64,000 nucleotides of DNA from Pantoea sp. Aalb (GTDB taxonomy: Bacteria > Pseudomonadota > Gammaproteobacteria > Enterobacterales > Enterobacteriaceae). Shown in pieces: positions 21,033 to 31,806 of the stretch (positions are counted from its first letter, which is position 1; each line of letters opens with the position of its first letter). The position numbers were made by a program, and so were the translations under genes. Under the pieces are notes generated by a model. That model worked only from the letters and a program-made list of their open reading frames with translations. It ran no database searches and was not told the origin of the DNA. The stretch is taken from positions 75,767-139,766 of the forward strand of contig NZ_SZZU01000003.1 of the NCBI RefSeq assembly GCF_009829985.1. The letters run 5' to 3'.

Positions 21033-21608
21033 TTAATAATAAGAGTGTTCATTATGATTATGGTTTGTGATGTCACGGACACCTTTTAATTCTGGGAAAG
21101 CCGTAAGAAGTTCTTTTTCAATGCCATCTTTTAATGTAATACTAATCATTGAACAACCATTACATCCTCCACTAAATTGTACGACAGCATAACCATCATC
21201 TGTAATTTCTATTAAGGATACTTTTCCACCATGACCAGCTAGTTGTGGATTAATTTGTACTTTTAGAAGATATTCTACGCGCTCAATTAAAGGAGCATTA
21301 TCAGGAACTTTATTTAACTTAGCTTTTGGTGCTTTTAATGTTAAAGTTGATCCAAGATCATCAAAAATTAAATCAATTTCAGCTCCTTTAAGATATGGTA
21401 TACTAAAATTATCAATATATACTGAGAATTTTTCAAATTTAAATTCAGTATCAGTATCTTCAATAGCATCTAATGGACAATATGATACACCACATTCAGC
21501 ATTTGGTGTATTTGGATTAATAACAAATACTCTAATTTGTGTTCCGTATTCTTGTTTTTCTAATAGTTTTTTAAAGTGATCTTGCGCAGAATTAGTTATT
21601 TTAATCAT
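21033..21608 (-). CDS. nfuA: Fe/S biogenesis protein NfuA
   Basis: Carrier that delivers 4Fe-4S clusters to target proteins, important under oxidative stress or iron limitation. 191 residues, equal to E. coli. The N-terminal A-type-like domain lacks functional cysteines, as usual; the C-terminal Nfu domain has the cluster motif GGCNGCS at about 147-153. In E. coli the order is bioH, gntX, nfuA; gntX is absent here and nfuA and bioH are divergent across 256 AT-rich bases. As an upstream supplier it could serve biotin synthase and lipoyl synthase if those are encoded elsewhere. Confidence 0.97.
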   Translation of the reverse strand: MIKITNSAQDHFKKLLEKQEYGTQIRVFVINPNTPNAECGVSYCPLDAIEDTDTEFKFEKFSVYIDNFSIPYLKGAEIDLIFDDLGSTLTLKAPKAKLNKVPDNAPLIERVEYLLKVQINPQLAGHGGKVSLIEITDDGYAVVQFSGGCNGCSMISITLKDGIEKELLTAFPELKGVRDITNHNHNEHSYY

Positions 21609-21864
21609 ATTAATTACTCAATTTTTCTAAAAAATACGATGCAAGACTATGTTATCTTAATAAAATGAGAATTTAATTCTATATTAAAAAATAAGGTAAA
21701 TCTTAAATTTAATAAATATAATAATTTTTTATTAATACTCCATAAATCCATCTAGTATACTTTAGATACTAGATTATTTATATCTATAATTTTATAAATA
21801 AAATATTTATAGTTTTATATCTATAAAAATTTATATTTTTTTATTTCTTTAAGAATATCAAAGA

Positions 21865-22635
21865 ATGAGTTCTTTATATTATTATAGTGTAGGCAAAGGC
21901 AATCATAATCTTATGTTATTACATGGTTGGGGTTTAAATGCTGAAATATGGCAAATTATTGTTGCTAAACTTTCCTTACACTTACGATTACATTTATTAG
22001 ATCTACCAGGATTTAGCCGTAGTAAAAAATTTGGACCCCTAACTTTACCAGAAATGGCACAAATTTTACTACCATATTTACCATCAAGAACAATATTATT
22101 AGGATGGTCACTTGGTGGTTTAGTAGCCACTCAGATAGCTTTGACTAATCCACAATCTATCAGTGCCTTAATAAGCGTAGCTTCTTCTCCTTGTTTTACT
22201 GCTCGGGATAATTGGCCTGGTATTAAGCCCATTACATTACAAGTTTTGCAGAAACAGTTAGCCAATAATTTTCATAGTACTATTGAACGATTCTTAATGT
22301 TACAAGTTATGGGAGCTAAAAATACACGTAAAGATATTTATAAAATAAAAGATTTAATATTTGCGCAACCTATATCAACTGTAGAAGTATTAGAAAGTGG
22401 TTTAAAAATTTTAAAAAATACAGATCTACGTCCATATTTACCTAAAATCACTATACCATTTTTACGTATATATGGATCTTTAGATGTGTTAGTTCCAAGA
22501 AAAATATGCAATGAATTAGACACTTATCTTCCTACTTCATCATCTATAGTTATGGATAAGACAACACATGCACCATTTATTTCACATCCAGAAATATTTT
22601 GTCGATATATTCTTGATTTTATTAAATCTATATAG
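21865..22635 (+). CDS. bioH: Pimeloyl-ACP methyl ester carboxylesterase
   Basis: Alpha/beta hydrolase that removes the methyl group from pimeloyl-ACP methyl ester, ending the pimelate branch of biotin synthesis. 256 residues, as in E. coli. The oxyanion HGWGLNAEIW lies at 20-29; the nucleophile is Ser82 in GWSLGG; the acid is in GSLDVLVP (about 207) and the histidine in THAPFISHP (about 235). Keeping a biotin gene fits a vitamin-supplying symbiont, though the rest of the pathway is outside the window. It is followed within 15 bases by a long AT inverted repeat. Confidence 0.95.
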   Translation: MSSLYYYSVGKGNHNLMLLHGWGLNAEIWQIIVAKLSLHLRLHLLDLPGFSRSKKFGPLTLPEMAQILLPYLPSRTILLGWSLGGLVATQIALTNPQSISALISVASSPCFTARDNWPGIKPITLQVLQKQLANNFHSTIERFLMLQVMGAKNTRKDIYKIKDLIFAQPISTVEVLESGLKILKNTDLRPYLPKITIPFLRIYGSLDVLVPRKICNELDTYLPTSSSIVMDKTTHAPFISHPEIFCRYILDFIKSI

Positions 22636-22648
22636 AATACCTAGATAA

Positions 22649-22698
22649 TTATATATCTATATAATATAAATATTATATTATATTATATAGATATATAA
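22649..22698. repeat. 21-bp perfect inverted repeat after bioH
   Basis: Arms at 22649-22669 and 22678-22698 are exact reverse complements with an 8-base loop. They begin 13 bases after the bioH stop. There is only one G/C pair in the stem and no clear U-run, so a role as transcript end or 3' stabiliser is only possible. Confidence 0.7.
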
Positions 22699-23315
22699 TA
22701 AATTCATTTTAGATTAAAAATTTTTAAATATTAATTTTTTAAAATTAAACCAGTAAATTAAAAAATTTAATCTAATTAAACTTATTACTAAAGTTTTTAG
22801 TGTATTTTTAGTACAAAGATTATATTATTGGTATAAGTATAGTTAGTACATGTAGATACTTAATTTTATTTTAAAAATAAAAATTAATTACGATTTTAAT
22901 TGCTAATTTATATATATAGATTCTCATTATAATTAAAATCTATATATGGGCTATATATATTTATATAAATTTTATAAATCATTTTAATATACTAATGTAT
23001 TAGTTATACTATTTAATTTTTAATCTAAAGATAGATTGCTTAGTTAAGCAATCTAATTTTTTTATTTATTCAATACATGCATAATTCACTAATTGATATA
23101 TAATATATGATCATATTGTAATATTTAGCATTTAAGACTGTTTTATTATGAAAGATTTAATTTTAAATAAAAAATATATTTAATATTGATAAGTAAATAT
23201 TTTACTTAATATAAGTATGTTACATGGAATATTAGTTCATGTTTTTATATATATTTCTAATATTTAAGTTAACTATTTTATAGTATCATACGGTTATATT
23301 AAGTTTGAGACTACT
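22699..23315. other. Spacer between bioH and nudE, with an orphan terminator
   Basis: About 620 AT-rich bases with no open frame. The only strong signal is a Rho-independent terminator at 23033-23068, about 400 bases after bioH and 250 before nudE. No tRNA or known small RNA was recognised upstream of it. Confidence 0.5.
23033..23068 (+). terminator. Rho-independent terminator with no obvious gene
   Basis: Stem AGATTGCTT / AAGCAATCT (perfect 9 bp) with loop AGTT, followed by AA and a run of eight T. It is directed rightward. The nearest upstream gene, bioH, ends about 400 bases earlier and already has its own hairpin, so this may end a short RNA or a lost gene. Confidence 0.8.
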
Positions 23316-23882
23316 ATGAAAAAATCCTTAGAAAAACCTAACATAATAAATGTGGAAGTAGTAGCTTGTTCTCAGTTATTTACAATCGAAGCAGTAGATC
23401 TTACATTTAGTAATGGTGTACGAAGAATCTATGAACGTATGAAACCGTGCGATCATGAAGCTGTAATGATCGTACCTATTCTTGGATATAATTTAATTCT
23501 TATTCAAGAGTATGCAGTTGGTTTAGACAGTTATCAATTAACCTTCCCAAAAGGACGAATTGATTTTGGCGAAAACGCATTTGAAGCAGCAGATAGAGAA
23601 CTTAAAGAAGAAGTTGGTTTTGGTGCAGCTAGAATTGAAGTTTTAGGTAAACTTACTATGGCTCCTTCTTATTTTTCTCATAGAATGACTATTGTTGTAG
23701 CAGAAGGTCTTTATGAAAGAAAGTTACAAGGAGATGAACCAGAACCACTAATTATATATCGATGGCCATTAGATAATTTACTAGAATTATTAAACAAACC
23801 TGATTTTCGAGAAGCACGAAATGTTAGTGCATTATTTATGGTACGTGAATGGCTAGTAAGTCAAGGTCGTTTAAATTATTAA
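23316..23882 (+). CDS. nudE: ADP compounds hydrolase NudE
   Basis: Nudix hydrolase acting on ADP-ribose, Ap3A and NADH. 188 residues (E. coli 186). The nudix box GX5EX7REUXEEXGU is intact: G-RIDFG-E-NAFEAAD-REL-K-EEVGF at about 79-101. Flanking blocks such as NGVRRIYERM, EAVMIVPI, MAPSYFSHRM and EARNVSALFMVREWL are close to E. coli. In E. coli mrcA and the hof genes lie between nudE and aroK; here about 970 empty bases do. It is apparently a single-gene transcript. Confidence 0.95.
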   Translation: MKKSLEKPNIINVEVVACSQLFTIEAVDLTFSNGVRRIYERMKPCDHEAVMIVPILGYNLILIQEYAVGLDSYQLTFPKGRIDFGENAFEAADRELKEEVGFGAARIEVLGKLTMAPSYFSHRMTIVVAEGLYERKLQGDEPEPLIIYRWPLDNLLELLNKPDFREARNVSALFMVREWLVSQGRLNY

Positions 23883-24030
23883 TTAATTATTAATAAATAC
23901 TATTATTTTTTTATTATCTGCTTATTTTATGAATAATTATATGCTTATAGCATATATTATAAATTTGTTTTTATTTATATTTTATATATTTAAATCTTTA
24001 GAATATTATAATATCGATTTATATTAAGAT

Positions 24031-24096
<66 letters not shown>

Positions 24097-24780
24097 AATT
24101 AAGTTTTTTAATGTATTTCATAAAGCAAATTTTGATTTTATTTTTTCTATATCTTTATCTTTAGATTTTATAAAAAAATTAATAACACAAATATATATTA
24201 ATTAATATTAACTTAAGTTTATATATTTTTATTAATATTTATGAGTTTGTTAGGTAATATACAAAATTAAATTATAGTAAGTTATAGTTAATAATAATTA
24301 TTTTATATAAAAATTGCATTTAAAATATAAGTTATAAATATACTTTGATATCAGTCCAAATAAATGATGCATTAAAGTTAAATAAGGATTAAAATGCATA
24401 ACAATACTTTAAGACATACTGAAAATCAAAATTGATAGCTAAAAACATATTTTATTATGGTAAAACTTATATCTATTTTTAATTTTACTAAATTAAAGTA
24501 GAAAATTTATTATCTGAATATCAAGTATATTGACGAAAAAGTAAAATTAGCATAAAACTTAATTGCAAAAAAAGTAAATACGATTCTAACGATAGTTAGA
24601 AATAAATTTGTTTTCTAAATAAACTATAAAAGGATCTTTTCTTTCGTGGAAGAAAAATTGTTAATTATAAAATGATCTTGTATATGAAATTAAGAAAATT
24701 AGGTTAATAAAAATATATTCAGTGCTCAATTAGTGAATTACTGAAGTAACTTTTATCTCAATCTTATAAAGAATGATATC

Positions 24781-24852
24781 TTAGTTCGTCTCCCGCCAGT
24801 AAAATTCTGTTTGCGGGGTATCATCAACAAAACTTTTAATAATATCGATAAA
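24781..24852 (+). promoter_or_regulatory. GC-richer aroK leader with hairpin
   Basis: A stretch unlike the surrounding AT-only DNA. CCCGC (24792-24796) pairs with GCGGG (24813-24817), and the inner CAG pairs with CTG around a TAAAATT loop. No U-run follows, so it is not a simple terminator. It lies 36 bases before the aroK ATG and is probably an RNA control element kept from the enterobacterial aroKB leader. Confidence 0.45.
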
Positions 24853-25374
24853 ATGGCAGAAAAACGCAATATCTTTCTGGTTGGACCGATGGGTGCTGGT
24901 AAAAGCACTATAGGTCGTCAGTTAGCTCAGCAACTAAATATGGATTTTTTTGACTCCGATTACGAAATTGAGCGACGTACTGGAGCAGATGTAGGGTGGG
25001 TATTCGATGTAGAAGGTGAATCAGGGTTTAGAGATCGTGAAGAAAAGATTATTAATGAACTGACAGATAAACAAGGCATTATATTGGCTACAGGCGGCGG
25101 TTCTATTAAATCCCGTGAAACCCGTAACCGTCTTTCTGCACGTGGAGTAGTTATTTATCTTGAAACTACTATCGATAAACAACTTATTCGAACACAGCGT
25201 GATAAAAAACGTCCATTATTACAAGTAGATGCTCCGCCAAAAGAAGTTTTAGAAAAATTAGCAAAAGAAAGGAATTATCTTTACAAGGAAATAGCTGATA
25301 TTACTATTTGCACTGACGATAAAAGTGTAAAATCTGTTGTAAATCAGATTATTAATATGCTGGAAAAAAAATAA
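24853..25374 (+). CDS. aroK: Shikimate kinase 1
   Basis: Phosphorylates shikimate with ATP, fifth step of the chorismate pathway. The ATG at 24853 gives [19 protein letters not shown], identical to E. coli AroK over this stretch, so upstream TTG codons are rejected. 173 residues, the E. coli length. The P-loop is GPMGAGKST at 11-19; shikimate-site residues lie in [11 protein letters not shown] and in ATGGGSI; the lid is RDKKRPLL. The first ~60 bases of coding sequence are unusually rich in G/C. aroB follows after 41 bases, the standard aroKB operon. aroE is also in this window. Confidence 0.97.
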   Translation: MAEKRNIFLVGPMGAGKSTIGRQLAQQLNMDFFDSDYEIERRTGADVGWVFDVEGESGFRDREEKIINELTDKQGIILATGGGSIKSRETRNRLSARGVVIYLETTIDKQLIRTQRDKKRPLLQVDAPPKEVLEKLAKERNYLYKEIADITICTDDKSVKSVVNQIINMLEKK

Positions 25375-25415
25375 TATCCAGTTGCTTCAGAATTTCGCTA
25401 TAGGTATCAGTTATC

Positions 25416-26504
25416 ATGGATCGGATTATTGTTTCACTGGGTAATCGTAGTTATCCTATTACGATAGATGCTGGATTATTTAAAGATATGGCTTCTTTTT
25501 GGCCATTAAAAGCAGGTGATAATGCTATGCTGGTTACTAACCAGACATTGGCCTCCTTATATTTGGACACATTATTAACATTATTGATGAGTGAAAATGT
25601 AAATATACAAAAAATCATTTTGCCAGATGGCGAACAATATAAAACATTATCGATGGCAGATAAAGTATTTACAATGTTATTACAAAAAAATCATAGTCGT
25701 GATACTACACTTATTGCACTAGGTGGTGGAGTAATTGGTGATTTAACAGGATTTATTGCTGCTACTTATCAAAGAGGTGTAAGGTTTATTCAAGTACCTA
25801 CTACTCTTTTATCTCAAGTTGACGCTTCTGTAGGTGGTAAAACTGCTATTAATCATTTACTTGGTAAAAATATGATAGGAGCTTTTTATCAACCTGTATC
25901 TGTAGTAATAGATATAAATTGTTTAAATACTCTACCTTTACGTGAATTAGTATCAGGTTTAGCAGAAGTAATTAAATATGCAATTATTTTTGATAATGAA
26001 TTCTTCGAATGGCTAGAACAAAATGTCGATACATTGTTAGCTCGCGATAATAATGCAATAGTCTATTGTATTCGTCGATGTTGTGAAATCAAAGCAAAAT
26101 TAGTAGCAGCTGATGAATTAGAAAGTGGAATAAGAGCATTACTTAATTTAGGACATACTTTCGGTCATGCTATTGAAACTTATATGGGATACGGAAATTG
26201 GCTCCACGGTGAAGCTGTATCTGTAGGGATTGTAATAGCATGTCGTATCTCTGAACGCCTTGGACAATTTAATACCTGCTATACAAATCGTATTATCGAT
26301 CTTTTACATCGAGTTGGATTACCAATATATGGACCATATAGTATGAAACCTGAAGATTATTTACCATACATTGCTCGTGATAAAAAAGTACTTGCAGGTA
26401 AGTTAAGATTAGTATTACCCGTAAAAATTGGATATGCTAAAGTGTATACAAATATAATGAATGATACGATATTAGCAGGAATTACTGATTGTTATAATTG
26501 TTAA
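25416..26504 (+). CDS. aroB: 3-dehydroquinate synthase
   Basis: NAD- and metal-dependent cyclisation of DAHP to 3-dehydroquinate, second step of the shikimate route. 362 residues, as in E. coli. NAD-binding [19 protein letters not shown] lies near 104-122; [20 protein letters not shown] at about 127-146; metal ligands are in [21 protein letters not shown] and LHGEAVSVG. Second gene of the aroKB unit. In E. coli damX lies between aroB and dam; here there are only 186 AT-rich bases, so damX is lost. Confidence 0.97.
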   Translation: MDRIIVSLGNRSYPITIDAGLFKDMASFWPLKAGDNAMLVTNQTLASLYLDTLLTLLMSENVNIQKIILPDGEQYKTLSMADKVFTMLLQKNHSRDTTLIALGGGVIGDLTGFIAATYQRGVRFIQVPTTLLSQVDASVGGKTAINHLLGKNMIGAFYQPVSVVIDINCLNTLPLRELVSGLAEVIKYAIIFDNEFFEWLEQNVDTLLARDNNAIVYCIRRCCEIKAKLVAADELESGIRALLNLGHTFGHAIETYMGYGNWLHGEAVSVGIVIACRISERLGQFNTCYTNRIIDLLHRVGLPIYGPYSMKPEDYLPYIARDKKVLAGKLRLVLPVKIGYAKVYTNIMNDTILAGITDCYNC

Positions 26505-26690
26505 TTTTATATTATTATTCATACTTGAGAAAGTTATATTAATTTATCATTAAAGTATTGATTAAATTAGTTTTAAATAAATTAAAAGACAAATTAATAT
26601 TTCCTAGAATTAACTATCTTTAATCTTTAATTAATAAAAATAAATAAGGGTATGTATTAATAATTAATTTTATTATTATTTATATATAGA

Positions 26691-27503
26691 ATGAAGAAAA
26701 CCCGAGCTTTTTTAAAATGGGCTGGAGGAAAATATCAACTGCTTGACGATATTCGTCGTTATTTACCAAAAGGTGACTGTCTTATCGAACCGTTTGTAGG
26801 TGCTGGTTCTGTATTTCTTAATATTGATTATGATCGTTATCATTTAGCAGATATCAATGGTGACTTGATCAATCTTTATAATATCGTTAAAATGCGTACG
26901 ATATCATTCATTGAAGATGCTAGTCAGTTGTTTACTAATAACGGCAATACAGCAGCAATTTACTATGCACTTCGCACAGCCTTTAATGCTAGTAACGATG
27001 CATATTATCGTGCTGTTTTATTCCTTTATTTAAACCGACATGGGTATAATGGTTTATGCCGTTATAACTTACGAGGCGAGTTTAACGTACCTTTTGGTTA
27101 TTATAATAAACCTTATTTCCCTGAAGCTGAATTACTATATTTTGCTGAACGAGCACAAAAAGCAACATTTGTATGTGAATCGTACGATATTACCTTAACC
27201 CGTGCATATAAAGGATCAGTTATATATTGTGATCCACCATATACCCCATTATCTAGCACAGCAAAATTTACTACTTATCATACTAATAGATTTAGTTTAC
27301 AAGAACAACTTCATTTAGCAGAATTAGCTAATAAACTATCAAACGAGAATAATATACCATTACTAATTTCTAATCATGATACTCTATTAACACGAAAGTG
27401 GTATAAACACGCTCATTTACATGTAGTAAAAGCGAGACGTTCTATTAGTAGGAATATAAGTAGTAGAATTCAAGTTAATGAATTATTGGCACTTTTTAGA
27501 TAA
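26691..27503 (+). CDS. dam: DNA adenine methylase
   Basis: Methylates the adenine of GATC, used in strand discrimination for mismatch repair and in SeqA control of replication starts. 270 residues (E. coli 278). The SAM motif FVGAGSVFLN lies at about 35-44; the GATC-recognition region includes NRHGYNGLCRYN; the catalytic DPPY is at about 181-184, followed by TPLSSTAKFTTYH. No clear ribosome binding site precedes the ATG. rpe follows after 40 bases. Retention is unusual for strongly reduced genomes and suggests that GATC methylation still matters here. Confidence 0.95.
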   Translation: MKKTRAFLKWAGGKYQLLDDIRRYLPKGDCLIEPFVGAGSVFLNIDYDRYHLADINGDLINLYNIVKMRTISFIEDASQLFTNNGNTAAIYYALRTAFNASNDAYYRAVLFLYLNRHGYNGLCRYNLRGEFNVPFGYYNKPYFPEAELLYFAERAQKATFVCESYDITLTRAYKGSVIYCDPPYTPLSSTAKFTTYHTNRFSLQEQLHLAELANKLSNENNIPLLISNHDTLLTRKWYKHAHLHVVKARRSISRNISSRIQVNELLALFR

Positions 27504-27543
27504 ATTATATACTATATTAGTATTTAAAGCTTAGGAAATTTGG

Positions 27544-28227
27544 ATGAAAAATTTTTTGTTGGCACCTTCAATTCTTGCAGCTGATTTTGCTCGGTTAGGA
27601 GAAGAAACTACAAAAGTATTAGCCGCAGGAGGTAATATTATTCATTTTGATGTCATGGATAATCATTATGTTCCTAATTTAAGTATGGGGCCAATGCTAT
27701 TAAAATCTTTACGTGCATACGGTATTACTGCACCTATCGATGTACATTTAATGATACAGCCAGTAGATGCATTAATACCAGAATTTGCTAAAGCTGGCGC
27801 TAGTTTTATTTCTTTTCATCCTGAAGCAAGTAATAATATAAGTCGTACTTTAAAAGTAATTAAAGAACATGGATGTAAAGCTGGATTAGCCTTTAATCCA
27901 TGTACTTCACTTCATTATCTTGATTATACAATCAATTCGATAGACCTCATCCTAATAATGTCAGTTAATCCAGGGTTTTGTGGTCAACCTTTTATTCCAA
28001 ATACAATAGATAAGCTATTTCAAGTACGTTGCTTGATAGATAATAAAGGATATAACATACGTCTTGGAGTAGATGGAGGTATAAATATTAACAATATAAA
28101 TCAAGTAGCGACAGCTGGTGCAGATATGTTTGTTGTTGGTTCAGCAATTTTTAATCATCGAAATTATGAAGAAGTTATCAATAAAATGAGATTAGAATTA
28201 AAAAAAACAAACAATGCATTTCATTAA
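27544..28227 (+). CDS. rpe: Ribulose-phosphate 3-epimerase
   Basis: Interconverts ribulose 5-phosphate and xylulose 5-phosphate in the pentose phosphate pathway; a TIM barrel. 227 residues. Clear motifs are [16 protein letters not shown] at the start, [17 protein letters not shown] with metal-binding His and Asp, VDVHLMIQP in the form [23 protein letters not shown], and VDGGIN with the second catalytic Asp. AGGA lies nine bases before the ATG. It sits in the dam-rpe-gph-trpS order of E. coli, with gph (phosphoglycolate phosphatase) missing. Confidence 0.96.
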   Translation: MKNFLLAPSILAADFARLGEETTKVLAAGGNIIHFDVMDNHYVPNLSMGPMLLKSLRAYGITAPIDVHLMIQPVDALIPEFAKAGASFISFHPEASNNISRTLKVIKEHGCKAGLAFNPCTSLHYLDYTINSIDLILIMSVNPGFCGQPFIPNTIDKLFQVRCLIDNKGYNIRLGVDGGININNINQVATAGADMFVVGSAIFNHRNYEEVINKMRLELKKTNNAFH

Positions 28228-28322
28228 AATATTTTTTAAAAAATAAAAAATGAATTTTCTGTTTATTAATGGATTTTTATTCACATCTATTAAATTTAAT
28301 ATTTCTATTATCAGGATAAAAT

Positions 28323-29327
28323 ATGGATAAAAATATCGTTTTTAGCGGTATCCAACCTTCTGGTGAATTAACTATTGGGAATTATATAGGTGCATTACGT
28401 CAATGGGTAAAAATGCAACACAATTTTCATTGTATTTACTGTATTGTCGATCTACATGCTGTTACTGTACGCCAGAATCCAATATTATTACGTAAAGCAA
28501 CTTTGGATACTTTAGCTATTTACCTTGCATGTGGAGTTAATCCTGATAAGAGTATTATTTTTGTACAATCGCATGTTCCTGAACATGCAGAGTTAAGTTG
28601 GTTACTAAATTGCTATGCATATTTCGGAGAACTGAATCGTATGACTCAGTTTAAAGATAAAGCTATGCGTTATAAAAAAAACGTTAATGTAGGTTTGTTT
28701 AATTATCCAATTATGATGGCAGCAGATATTTTATTATATCAGACTAGTCAAGTACCAGTTGGAGAAGATCAGAAACAGCATTTAGAATTTATCCGTAATA
28801 TCGCTCAACGTTTTAATGCGTTATATGGTAATAATATATTTAAAATACCTGAACCTTTTATTCCAGAATTTGGTACACGTATCATGTCATTACTTGAACC
28901 TACAAAAAAAATGTCTAAGTCGGATAAAAATCGTAATAATGTGATTGGATTACTTGAAAATACTACAACAGTAATTAAAAAAATCAAACGTGCTACAACT
29001 GATTCCGATAATCCTGCAGTAATACGCTACAATACTATAGAAAAAGCAGGAATATCTAATCTACTAGATATTCTTTCTTGTATCACAGATAAAAGTATTA
29101 TGGAATTAGAGCATGAGTTTGAAGGTAAATTATATGGATATTTTAAGGAAGTAGTGGCTGATACAGTTTCTAATATGTTAAATGAACTACAAAAGCATTA
29201 TTATTATTTTCGTAATGATGAAAATTTCTTGAATGAAGTTATACATTCTGGTGCTTTAAAAGCGCGTGTTCATGCACAAAAAACATTAAAAAAAGTTTAT
29301 GATGCAGTTGGTTTAGTTTTATATTAA
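28323..29327 (+). CDS. trpS: Tryptophan--tRNA ligase
   Basis: Class I synthetase charging tRNA-Trp. 334 residues, as in E. coli. The HIGH equivalent is TIGN in [17 protein letters not shown] at about 10-27, and the KMSKS loop is in [10 protein letters not shown] at about 194-203. Other family blocks are [22 protein letters not shown] and [24 protein letters not shown] precedes the ATG. It is likely co-transcribed with dam and rpe. The downstream spacer of 209 bases contains two short AT hairpins but no convincing terminator. Confidence 0.97.
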   Translation: MDKNIVFSGIQPSGELTIGNYIGALRQWVKMQHNFHCIYCIVDLHAVTVRQNPILLRKATLDTLAIYLACGVNPDKSIIFVQSHVPEHAELSWLLNCYAYFGELNRMTQFKDKAMRYKKNVNVGLFNYPIMMAADILLYQTSQVPVGEDQKQHLEFIRNIAQRFNALYGNNIFKIPEPFIPEFGTRIMSLLEPTKKMSKSDKNRNNVIGLLENTTTVIKKIKRATTDSDNPAVIRYNTIEKAGISNLLDILSCITDKSIMELEHEFEGKLYGYFKEVVADTVSNMLNELQKHYYYFRNDENFLNEVIHSGALKARVHAQKTLKKVYDAVGLVLY

Positions 29328-29536
29328 TGAATGCATGTAACTTTTATTTTTACTTTAAATATTATTTGTTTATTCTATTACCTTTATTAAAGATAATTAT
29401 TAAATTATTCTTTAATTTAGAATAACATCATTCTTAATTATTCAATTTTTTAAAATTAAGAATATCTTATAATTATATTTCAATAATAATTAATACATCA
29501 AAAAGTTAATTAATTTAAGTAGATAAAGAAAATTTA

Positions 29537-30115
29537 ATGTTATTATTAATAGATAATTACGATTCTTTTACTTGGAATCTTTATCAATATTTTCGTGAAT
29601 TAGGAATGAAGGTAATTGTAGTACGTAATGATGCTATTACCATTGCTGAGATAGAATCATTACCTTTAACACATTTAGTTATTTCTCCTGGTCCATGTTC
29701 ACCAAATACTTCTGGTATTTCAGTCAATGCAATAAGACATTTTTCAGGTTTAATACCTATTTTAGGAGTATGTCTTGGACATCAAGCAATTGCTTATGCA
29801 TACGGTGCACATATAGTCCGTTCCCGTAAAGTAATGCATGGAAAAATATCAACAATTTTTCATAGTGAAAAAGGCGTATTTCGAAATTTAAAAAACTTTC
29901 TTAAGGTAACACGATATCATTCTCTGATAGTAGCACATGATACATTACCAGCTGAATTTGAAATTACAGCTTGGAGTTTAAACAAACAGGGTAATTATGA
30001 TGAAATTATGGGATTTCGCCATCGAAACATACCTTTAGAAGGTATACAGTTTCATCCAGAAAGTATTTTAACTGAGCAAGGATATCAATTATTAGCTAAT
30101 TTTATAAAAACATAA
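29537..30115 (+). CDS. pabA: Aminodeoxychorismate synthase glutaminase component
   Basis: Glutaminase subunit that supplies ammonia to PabB for 4-amino-4-deoxychorismate, the precursor of p-aminobenzoate and folate. 192 residues (E. coli 187). Class I amidotransferase triad: Cys79 in GVCLGHQ, with His and Glu in IQFHPES near the C-terminus. The oxyanion block [13 protein letters not shown] is present. It resembles PabA more than TrpG because of [22 protein letters not shown] and its location near crp as in E. coli. pabB is not in the window. An insertion of about five residues lies before EIMGFRHR. Confidence 0.93.
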   Translation: MLLLIDNYDSFTWNLYQYFRELGMKVIVVRNDAITIAEIESLPLTHLVISPGPCSPNTSGISVNAIRHFSGLIPILGVCLGHQAIAYAYGAHIVRSRKVMHGKISTIFHSEKGVFRNLKNFLKVTRYHSLIVAHDTLPAEFEITAWSLNKQGNYDEIMGFRHRNIPLEGIQFHPESILTEQGYQLLANFIKT

Positions 30116-30219
30116 CTATTAAGATATTTATTATCTTATAAATTAATGTTTTTCTGTATAAAAAACTTTTGATTTTTAAATGAATATTTAAACAATATAA
30201 ACTACTATTAATTATTAAA

Positions 30220-30251
30220 TGAATAAAATAGCGCGATGCCACCATCACGCT
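30220..30251 (-). terminator. Rho-independent terminator of crp
   Basis: On the minus strand AGCGTGATG and CATCGCGCT form a nine-pair stem with one mismatch around the loop GTGG, followed by ATTTTATT. It starts 16 bases after the crp stop. Its G/C content stands out in this AT-rich spacer. Confidence 0.75.
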
Positions 30252-30266
30252 GTAGATAAAAGAAAA

Positions 30267-30899
30267 TTAGCGAGTTCCATATACTACTATGGTTTTACCA
30301 TGAGCAGATATCAAATTTTGATCTTCTAGCATTTTAAGGATGCGACCAACTGTTTCACGTGAACAACCAACAATTTGGCCAATTTCTTGACGAGTAATTC
30401 TAATTTGCATTCCATCCGGATGAGTCATAGCATCTGGTTGTTTTGCTAAATTAAGCAAAGTCTGTGCAATGCGACCAGTCACATCAAGAAAAGCAAGATT
30501 ACCTACTTTTTCTGAAGTTACCTGTAGACGACGTGCCATCTGTGATGATAAACGCATTAAAATATCAGGGTTTACTTGAATAAGTTGAAGAAATTTTCTA
30601 TAAGAAATTTCAGCAACTTCACATGGATTTTTGGCACGTACCCAAGCACTACGTGCTTGATCGTCTTCAAATAATCCTAGTTCTCCTATAAAATCTCCTT
30701 GGTTGAGATAAGAAAGAATCATCTCTTTCCCTTCTTCATCTTTGATTAGTACTGCAACAGTACCTTTCACAATATAGTAAAGTGTTTCCGCTTTCTCACC
30801 TTGATGGATGAGCGTACTTTTAGATGGATATTTGTGAATATGGCAATGGGACATGAACCATTCAAGGGTAGGGTCTATTTGTGGTTTGCCGAGAACCAT
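30267..30899 (-). CDS. crp: cAMP receptor protein
   Basis: Global cAMP-dependent transcription regulator. 210 residues, the E. coli length, and very close in sequence. The cyclic nucleotide domain contains [13 protein letters not shown] and [17 protein letters not shown] with the cAMP-contacting Glu, Arg and Ser; the hinge helix is followed by the helix-turn-helix [21 protein letters not shown] at about 168-188. AGAGGATAAT precedes the ATG. Near-complete retention in a reduced genome suggests that catabolite control is still in use, which would fit inducible carbon use such as inositol; that link is inferred. Confidence 0.98.
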   Translation of the reverse strand: MVLGKPQIDPTLEWFMSHCHIHKYPSKSTLIHQGEKAETLYYIVKGTVAVLIKDEEGKEMILSYLNQGDFIGELGLFEDDQARSAWVRAKNPCEVAEISYRKFLQLIQVNPDILMRLSSQMARRLQVTSEKVGNLAFLDVTGRIAQTLLNLAKQPDAMTHPDGMQIRITRQEIGQIVGCSRETVGRILKMLEDQNLISAHGKTIVVYGTR

Positions 30900-31704
30900 T
30901 CGCTATTATCCTCTGTTATCTGATAATTATATAAAAATATAGGAATAAATTCCCATATTAATTTAGAAGAAATATATTTTTTTTTTGTTTATAACTATTA
31001 ACTAGGTAATAATTTAAAATTAAAATATTTATTATTAATAATAAAATATCTTCTAATATATAAATAATTATTTAAATTATAAATATTACTTTTTAGTACA
31101 GGATATTATATATATAAAATAATATTTATCTTTTAGTTTTTAAATTATTTATTTTTTTCTTTTTATACTAACTCTATTATGATAAGTATCATAGTTAAAC
31201 TTAACATACCACTTGTACTCTAAATATTTTATAATCCACAAAATTAACGATTAAAATTTTATCGAAAGATGATGAGGATTTCCTGTTTAGCGAAAGAATT
31301 AAAAATATTAATAGTTAGGAACATGTTGAAAGTTTAAATATATTAAAAAACTGAATGTAATTAATATAATCTTTATAGAGCGCATACATGTAATTTAATG
31401 AATTATGTTATTGTTTTTCATAAATTTATTATTTTAATAATATCATAAATTAGCTTTTAAAGCTACTCTAAATTTAATAACTTATAGTATATAATTACTA
31501 CTAGTAAGTCTATGTGTTCTATATACTTAATGATTAAAAATTATTAGATATTAAACTAAAATAATTAATATCTCTATCTATCTTACATGTTTTATATATT
31601 TACTACTATATTTATTTTAAATTAAGTATATAAATATATTTGTAGAAACTATCTTTTCTACATTATCTACATTTTATTTGATTTAAAATTTACAACAAAT
31701 AAGA

Positions 31705-31806
31705 TTAATGAATGTTTTTATAATCAATAAAATTGATACCAATAATCATTATATGCCTAGGTAACTCACTTAATAATTCTCTTTGTAAAGCTTGACCATA
31801 ATTGCA
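31705..31806 (-). pseudogene. Possible short gene relic, unidentified
   Basis: Minus-strand open stretch of about 33 codons bounded by stops, reading GQALQRELLSELPRHIMIIGI in part (21-residue core shortened here to ALQRELLSELPRHIMIIGI). The amphipathic, protein-like sequence and better base balance stand out in otherwise AT-only DNA. It matches none of the genes expected here that I can recall. It may be the end of a decayed gene or chance. Confidence 0.2.

Noticed and set aside
24811..24852. Upstream TTG start for aroK adding 14 residues
   Set aside because: The ATG at 24853 gives exactly the known AroK N-terminus, and the extra stretch is better explained as a leader.
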